This document shows positions 6,537-9,684 of a stretch of 9,684 nucleotides of DNA, piece by piece. Where the stretch lies: contig CAZFPB010000031.1 of the NCBI GenBank assembly GCA_964520985.1, forward strand, positions 1-9,684. Reading direction: 5' to 3'. The DNA comes from CAYSGL01 sp964520985 (GTDB lineage: Bacteria > Pseudomonadota > Alphaproteobacteria > Micavibrionales > Micavibrionaceae). The position numbers were made by a program, and so were the translations under genes. Position 1 is the stretch's first letter. The number at the start of each line of letters is the position of its first letter. The notes under the pieces were generated by a model. That model saw nothing but the letters and a program-made list of their open reading frames with translations. It was not told where the DNA came from and ran no database searches.

Positions 6537-6995
6537 CTATAATGATTGATTGGTTATTGATTGTGTCGCCGAGAATAGTACTACCTGCGTGTCAGGGTCG
6601 GGTATCACTATATTTAAAAACTCCGCAGCCCACATTTGTATCTTAGCTATGTAATCCATCATCTCAACTGTGTTTAACCTTGCGGTGCTTTTGGGTATCT
6701 CTAAAACTTCGCCCGTTTCGTCATTCACTATCTTTTCGCTGTTGAACTTTGATTTTAATAACTCGTGCGTTTCCTGTTCATCCACATCATGCCCTAAGTG
6801 TCGTAAAGCCTCACAAACCATCCCTACCACCACAGGCCAGTAATATTTATTCTGTTGAGTGCTTCTTTGCTTCCTGCGTACCTTTATTTCAAGTTCAATG
6901 TGCTTTTCAGGGTGCTGGCGCAGCCAATCCGTCAACAACTCCCTGCCGTTCATTGCCAGCACCCCGTTAGCATCTATTTTACCTGTGAACTTCAT
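6537..6995 (-). CDS. ninB: NinB/Orf-type recombination mediator
   Basis: A 152-residue protein close in length to lambda NinB (Orf). Matching features include an N-terminal beta region, then KVRRKQRSTQQNKYYWP (38-54), corresponding to the RNRSLDQNRKLW motif of NinB; an E.HELLKSKF helix (76-84); and KSTARLNTVEMMDYI (102-115), corresponding to STSRMRVGEFAELL. Lambda Orf binds ssDNA and SSB and helps load the annealing protein, replacing the host RecFOR functions. Here it is coupled by ATGA to the upstream coiled-coil gene and lies downstream of the ssDNA-binding-like gene, consistent with a recombination and replication module. No annealase is visible in the window. Confidence 0.82.
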   Translation of the reverse strand: MKFTGKIDANGVLAMNGRELLTDWLRQHPEKHIELEIKVRRKQRSTQQNKYYWPVVVGMVCEALRHLGHDVDEQETHELLKSKFNSEKIVNDETGEVLEIPKSTARLNTVEMMDYIAKIQMWAAEFLNIVIPDPDTQVVLFSATQSITNQSL

Positions 6996-7297
6996 AACGA
7001 CAATTCATTTTCCAACTCGCCAATTCTCTTGTTCAAATAATCGTTATCGGCTTCCAGTTTTTCAACTTCTCCTTTACAGTCGCTTAGTTCGCCCTCGGCT
7101 TCTTCAGCACGATTATATTCAGCATTGCCCCACTCCCGCAATTGCTCATTTTCTCTGCGCAAATCCTCACAGGCTTTTACTAAGTCTTTTAGCCAGTCTG
7201 TAGCGGCATCCATTGCCGATATAGCTTTGTTAGCCATGCCTTGCGCTTCATCTATTTGAGGGCATGTATTGCGTACGGGTGCGTTATCTCTTGCCAT
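6992..7297 (-). CDS. Coiled-coil phage protein (TCPQID type)
   Basis: A 101-residue protein starting MARDNAPVRNTCPQIDEAQ, a motif (TCP.ID) I recognise from small phage proteins. It continues with DLRRENEQLREWGN (46-59) and a strong heptad coiled coil to the end (EEAEGELSDCKGEVEKL, then NDYLNKRIGELENEL). No enzymatic motif is present. It probably oligomerises; function is unknown. Its ATG shares one base with the upstream stop (TAATG), and its stop overlaps the NinB-like start (ATGA), so it lies between two recombination-related genes and may be a partner of one of them. Confidence 0.8.
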   Translation of the reverse strand: MARDNAPVRNTCPQIDEAQGMANKAISAMDAATDWLKDLVKACEDLRRENEQLREWGNAEYNRAEEAEGELSDCKGEVEKLEADNDYLNKRIGELENELSL

Positions 7298-7539
7298 TAG
7301 TCTTTCAGTTTAAAAACCAGTTCGTATTTATTCGCTTCTTTCAGTACATACCCCTTATTCAAATCAGGCAGCCATTTTATCGTGCCATCTGCCAGTATCA
7401 TTGCTACCTTAGTATCTACTATTTTTAGTTTTGTGTAAGAGGGTAGCATGTGGTTCTCATTCTTTAAATGATACCGTATGATGTTATTTTTGGCATCGTG
7501 GCTTCTTATTATTGGTTGCTGCTCTTTAGGGGTTGCCAT
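7297..7539 (-). CDS. Hypothetical protein, 80 residues
   Basis: An unrecognised small protein. It has a polar N-terminus (MATPKEQQPIIRSHD), a basic middle and a likely beta-rich C-terminal half (KLKIVDTKVAMILADGTIKWLPDLNKGYVL). The pattern resembles a small barrel or wing fold but matches no family I can name. It starts 9 nt after the stop of the ssDNA-binding-like gene and ends in a TAATG overlap with the coiled-coil gene, so it is expressed with both. Confidence 0.72.
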   Translation of the reverse strand: MATPKEQQPIIRSHDAKNNIIRYHLKNENHMLPSYTKLKIVDTKVAMILADGTIKWLPDLNKGYVLKEANKYELVFKLKD

Positions 7540-7548
7540 GTCTATAAA

Positions 7549-8163
7549 TTAAAAAGGAAGGTCATCTGGTTCACTGTTGCCGTTCATGTGCTGCTCTTGT
7601 GGGGCTTGCAGCTTTGCGTATTCTTCACTTGTTTTTATCCTATCTTTTATAAAGTCAGGTAAGGTTTCCAGTAAGACAAAATCTGGATTGTCGTACTCCC
7701 AGAGTACATTTTTATTTATTTGAGGCGGACATTCATACCCTTTTGGCAGAGGCGTAATACTTGAAATGTCTGCATACTCATTGCCTTGTTTGCTTTGCTT
7801 GTGTATAACATTAATCATGCATACCACACCCAGCAGCTTGGTGATGTCGAAGCCTTTACACTCATCTTCCGAAAAGTCCTTACCCCTCCAGCTCGCCAGC
7901 ATTTTACGGAGAGTTGCTTTTTCATGCATCGATAATGTAAATTCTTTGCTTATTATTAATGGCTGCTCCCCTTTTTCGCTGTCAAATATTTTCAGTTCTG
8001 TTGGCAGCTCCCAACTTATACGAACCTTATTTAACATTTTATCCTCGCCGTTAATGTTTTCTTTGTTTGTCCCCAGATGTATCATTTGATAACATCTTGC
8101 TGGATATGCGCCTGCTGGCGTTAATTCTCTTTTTTTACCGTTGTCGGATGCATTAATTGCCAT
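7549..8163 (-). CDS. Phage ssDNA-binding-protein-like (acidic DDLPF tip)
   Basis: A 204-residue protein of a type I know from phage replication clusters. Conserved points visible are TPAGAYPARCYQMIHLGT (15-32), ISWELPTE (49-56), EKGEQPLIISKEFTLSMHEKA, the SWRG (91-94) followed by DF and KGFDITKLLG, and a beta region ending in ADISSITPLPKGY. The extreme C-terminus, SEPDDLPF, is an acidic tip ending in Pro-Phe, as in bacterial SSB, where it recruits replication and repair partners. This suggests an ssDNA-binding protein that organises the phage replisome and the NinB-like mediator two genes downstream. DNA binding is inferred; I see no classical SSB OB-fold signature. Confidence 0.7.
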   Translation of the reverse strand: MAINASDNGKKRELTPAGAYPARCYQMIHLGTNKENINGEDKMLNKVRISWELPTELKIFDSEKGEQPLIISKEFTLSMHEKATLRKMLASWRGKDFSEDECKGFDITKLLGVVCMINVIHKQSKQGNEYADISSITPLPKGYECPPQINKNVLWEYDNPDFVLLETLPDFIKDRIKTSEEYAKLQAPQEQHMNGNSEPDDLPF

Positions 8164-8181
8164 GATTGATGGTTTTTATGA

Positions 8182-8517
8182 TTATTTATTGAATTGTTTT
8201 ATAGTAATACTCCTGCTGCCAGTCCTTAAAAACTTGCCCCTTAACCCTGCTTTGGTTATCAGGTACAGCGTAGCGGCCTTTTCTTTATTCGTTATCCAGT
8301 ATTGTTTGTACTGCTCCCAAAGCATTTCTTTCAGCTTATCCAGTTCTGCTTCTGTAGTACAGTCGTTAATAGCTCCGTCTGTTTCATCATACCAGTTAAC
8401 AGGTAGCTGATTGGTTATTTTAAATAGCTTCATAGTCTTTGAATTTTGAAAGCCTTTACTGTGTACTTTATGGGTTGCTATGAGGGCTGCGCCTCCGAAT
8501 AATATTGCCTCTATCAT
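8182..8517 (-). CDS. Hypothetical protein, 111 residues; possible short hydrophobic N-terminus
   Basis: An unrecognised protein. The ATG at 8517 overlaps the upstream stop as ATGA, which supports this start and gives a hydrophobic N-terminus (IEAILFGGAALIAT) too short and weak to call a membrane span with confidence. A second in-frame ATG at codon 29 (8433) begins MKLFKITNQLPVNWYDE and would give an 83-residue soluble protein; residues 50-100 are charged and helical (EAELDKLKEMLWEQYKQYW). Either start is possible, and the overlap favours the longer. The C-terminus is basic. Confidence 0.65.
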   Translation of the reverse strand: MIEAILFGGAALIATHKVHSKGFQNSKTMKLFKITNQLPVNWYDETDGAINDCTTEAELDKLKEMLWEQYKQYWITNKEKAATLYLITKAGLRGKFLRTGSRSITIKQFNK

Positions 8518-8837
8518 GATATTACCTTTTCAGCGTTACAGCCTATCATTAGGGCATGGTCTGCGTCAGTATTATATACCGGCTGCCTCATTCTGTCCTC
8601 TGCGATAATCCTTTCACATTCAGCATAGTTTAGCAGATAGCCCCTTAATACCGCCTGCATGTGAGTGGTAAGGTTCAGGTCATCTAATGTTGAGTTGAAA
8701 GAATTAAGTGCTGACTGCCTTAATTCAGAAGCAGAAGGTGTGCTTTTCAGCATTTCTATGTGGTGCATAAATTCAGGGTTACGCCTATTTGCATCCGTTG
8801 CTTGTAATTCGGTAAACATTTCTTTACTTTGTGACAT
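8514..8837 (-). CDS. Hypothetical protein, 107 residues
   Basis: An unrecognised, mostly helical and soluble protein. Clear helices by eye are MHHIEMLKSTPSASELRQSAL and THMQAVLRGYLLNYAECERIIAEDRM. It is the first gene downstream of the intergenic region with the plus-strand terminator. Its end overlaps the next gene as ATGA. No metal site, nuclease motif or HTH is evident. Confidence 0.7.
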   Translation of the reverse strand: MSQSKEMFTELQATDANRRNPEFMHHIEMLKSTPSASELRQSALNSFNSTLDDLNLTTHMQAVLRGYLLNYAECERIIAEDRMRQPVYNTDADHALMIGCNAEKVIS

Positions 8838-8864
8838 AGAATAATTATTTAGTAGTTATTAATC

Positions 8865-8893
8865 GCTCCGCACTTGTACTGCGGGGCTTTTTT
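8865..8893 (+). terminator. Intrinsic terminator on the plus strand
   Basis: An 8-bp stem, GCTCCGCA (8865-8872) with TGCGGGGC (8880-8887), has a 7-base loop and is followed by six T residues and then ATTTTAT. One pair is a T.G wobble in the plus-strand RNA but becomes an A.C mismatch in the minus-strand RNA, and the T-run follows only on the plus strand. It is therefore oriented against every gene in the window and would stop antisense transcription entering from the left. Confidence 0.7.
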
Positions 8894-8896
8894 ATT

Positions 8897-9097
8897 TTAT
8901 AGTTGGTGGATCTCTATTGCTTTTAGCACATGGTAATTGCTGAACACATCAACAATAAGAATGTCCAACTTTGCAGTGTCTATTTCAATGAGTAGAGATC
9001 TGCCAGTTTCGGCTATCACCGGGAACCCCGGATTTTCGGATTTAAAAGCCGATAAGCTGTCGAAACTCGCAAAGTGTATTCCAGCGTGAACTTTCAT
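8897..9097 (-). CDS. Hypothetical protein, 66 residues
   Basis: An unrecognised small protein with a compact alpha/beta look: HAGIHFASFDSLSAFKSE, then FPVIAETGRSLLIEID, then AKLDILIVDVFSNYHVLKAI. The regular alternation of hydrophobic strands argues for a real folded protein rather than chance. The ATG follows an A-rich leader. It is flanked by a 69-nt gap upstream and a 59-nt gap downstream carrying the plus-strand terminator, so it is less tightly packed than the downstream genes. Confidence 0.65.
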   Translation of the reverse strand: MKVHAGIHFASFDSLSAFKSENPGFPVIAETGRSLLIEIDTAKLDILIVDVFSNYHVLKAIEIHQL

Positions 9098-9166
9098 TTT
9101 CTGTAGTTTTTATTTAGTTTAGTTATAGCCCCTACGTCCTAAGATTTCGGGGTTCAATAAGCGAGG

Positions 9167-9355
9167 TTATGATTGCTGTTTTTTAGTTTTGAAACGCCCT
9201 AATTTTTCTCTCAACTCCCTTTCCTTGTTTTCTACATATTCTTTCTGTGAGATTGGTTTGCCAGTTGCTTTTATTAAATCGCCGTTACTGTCTGTCATGC
9301 CTAATTGTTCAGCCGCTGCCGTAAAGGCATCCTCGAAATTTTTAAATACTTTCAT
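9167..9355 (-). CDS. Small charged protein, first gene of the cluster in this window
   Basis: A 62-residue unrecognised protein. The N-terminal half (VFKNFEDAFTAAAEQLGM) is an amphipathic helix and the C-terminal half is strongly charged and ends basic (ENKERELREKLGRFKTKKQQ). It is the most upstream protein gene seen on the minus strand. The leader before its ATG is A/T-rich (AATAAGCAAAA), and about 185 nt of non-coding DNA separate it from the tRNA-like element, so a promoter for the cluster may lie there. I found no convincing Bacteroidota promoter (TTTG with TAnnTTTG). Confidence 0.65.
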   Translation of the reverse strand: MKVFKNFEDAFTAAAEQLGMTDSNGDLIKATGKPISQKEYVENKERELREKLGRFKTKKQQS

Positions 9356-9388
9356 TTTTGCTTATTGATTTAGTTAATAATTGGTTTC

Positions 9389-9415
9389 AAAAAAGTGTCC
9401 GCTACTTTCCCGGAC
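9389..9415 (-). terminator. Weak intrinsic terminator after the tRNA-like element
   Basis: On the minus strand, GTCCG (9415-9411) pairs with CGGAC (9401-9397) across a 9-base loop, followed by AC and six T residues (9394-9389). The stem is only 5 bp but GC-rich. It would end a transcript coming from the tRNA-like element before the first protein gene. It also lies within the possible leader of that gene. Confidence 0.4.
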
Positions 9416-9518
9416 TGGTCACCTCTAAATTTCTCCGCCATAGGAGGGATACGTATCAGAAGTTGAGATTAATACCCACGCGTTTGCTCGGTATAGCTGA
9501 TTTCCTTGCAACCCACAC

Positions 9519-9534
9519 GCCTATTTACATAGGC
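9519..9534 (-). repeat. Short perfect hairpin just 3' of the tRNA-like element
   Basis: GCCTAT and ATAGGC form a 6-bp perfect stem closed by the four bases GTAA (minus strand), a GNRA-type tetraloop. It begins 6 nt after the CCA. No T-run follows, so it is not a terminator; it could mark the 3' boundary of the mature RNA or be part of an attachment region. The rest of 9356-9540 has no supported gene. Confidence 0.5.
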
Positions 9535-9540
9535 CAGCCG

Positions 9541-9645
9541 TGGTGGATGGGGCAGGATTTGAACCTGCATGTACAAACTGAATAACATAAAGGGAAATGA
9601 GCCTAGTGAACTCACACAATGCTTTCCGCATTCGGAACCTGCCCC
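9541..9645 (-). ncRNA. tRNA-like 3' domain with encoded CCA (partial tmRNA or tRNA remnant)
   Basis: On the minus strand the T arm is complete: GCAGG, the loop TTCAAAT, then CCTGC (9568-9552). It is followed by seven acceptor-strand bases CCCATCC, discriminator A and CCA ending at 9541. The required partner GGATGGG is absent up to the window edge, and no anticodon arm can be drawn, so this is not a complete ordinary tRNA. The bases before the T arm (GTTTGTACAT) and an upstream GCGGAAAGCATT resemble the 3' part of tmRNA, whose 5' end would lie beyond 9684. Alternatives are a tRNA 3' end carried as a phage attachment site, or a decayed tRNA. Upstream, GGGGCAGG (9645-9638) is complementary to CCTGCCCC (9556-9549), and a TTCCG/CGGAA hairpin lies at 9637-9624. 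Confidence 0.5.
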
Positions 9646-9684
9646 GTTGTACTTATCATGTTTTAAGCGTCTGTACTATTTAAT

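Noticed and set aside
9127..9154. Possible hairpin AGCCCC/GGGGTT between two small genes
   Set aside because: Six pairs with a wobble and a 16-base loop, and no T-run on either strand; too weak to call a terminator.
9370..9441. Minus-strand 23-codon frame starting MAEKFRGDQSGK
   Set aside because: Too short to support, no ribosome-binding context (CCTCCT precedes the ATG), and it contains the likely terminator hairpin; it could be chance.
9358..9585. Plus-strand open frame of 75 codons at the right end
   Set aside because: Its C-terminus (WWMGQDLNLHVQ) is the typical translation of a tRNA 3' end read on the opposite strand; it has no family resemblance and runs over the tRNA-like element and hairpins.
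9541..9620. A complete canonical tRNA on the minus strand
   Set aside because: The T arm, acceptor 3' strand and CCA are present, but no 5' acceptor strand (GGATGGG), D arm or 7-base anticodon loop with a paired stem can be found in the right distance.
1..9684. CRISPR array, insertion sequence, integrase, restriction-modification or toxin-antitoxin genes
   Set aside because: I looked on both strands and saw no regularly spaced repeats, transposase or recombinase motifs, methyltransferase motifs or recognisable toxin/antitoxin pairs.

Overview
The window looks like the replication and recombination module of a tailed-phage genome or prophage whose host is probably in the Bacteroidota. All recognisable protein genes lie on the minus strand, so transcription runs from high to low coordinates. 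They are packed with ATGA or TAATG stop/start overlaps or very short gaps. Starts usually lack a clear Shine-Dalgarno sequence and follow A/T-rich leaders, as is common in Bacteroidota. Several proteins belong to families I associate with Bacteroidota phages: the DUF3127 protein, the WRG-type ssDNA-binding-like protein, the HTH_39-like protein and the short HNH protein ending in SRL. A run of 100 Ns (3656-3755) marks a scaffold gap, so this is a draft or metagenomic assembly.

In transcription order: the right end (about 9360-9684) has no protein gene. It holds a tRNA-like 3' domain with an encoded CCA end, a hairpin just downstream and a weak minus-strand terminator. Next come four small unrecognised genes (9355-8182); the gap between two of them carries a good intrinsic terminator pointing the wrong way, on the plus strand. 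Then follow an ssDNA-binding-like protein with an acidic DDLPF tip (8163-7549), two small proteins (one a coiled coil), a NinB/Orf-type recombination mediator (6995-6537), a small phage protein of the PW/NRHLIAAS type, a hypothetical protein, a large HNH protein (5969-4860), and a second HNH protein with a Myb-like N-terminus overlapping a small partner gene (4806-3818). After the gap are five small genes, including a 58-residue one cut close to the gap and an HTH protein. The left end holds the replication core: an initiator/helicase-loader-like protein (2212-1514), the DnaB-type replicative helicase (1530-85), and the start of a DUF3127 protein (81 to the window edge).

Together these genes suggest a phage that brings its own helicase, helicase loader or initiator, ssDNA-binding protein, recombination mediator and HNH nucleases, and relies on the host for primase and polymerase unless those lie outside the window.

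The most notable observations are: (1) an origin-like cluster inside the initiator gene, made of five 6-bp iterons, a perfect 18-bp palindrome and an AT-rich stretch, arranged as in the lambda O gene; (2) the 369-codon HNH gene, which looks like two genes fused at an A AAA AAC slippery heptamer, where a -1 shift meets a stop at once, just before an ATG; (3) the tRNA-like domain, whose T-arm sequence can pair instead with an upstream GGGGCAGG; and (4) the plus-strand terminator inside an all-minus gene array.
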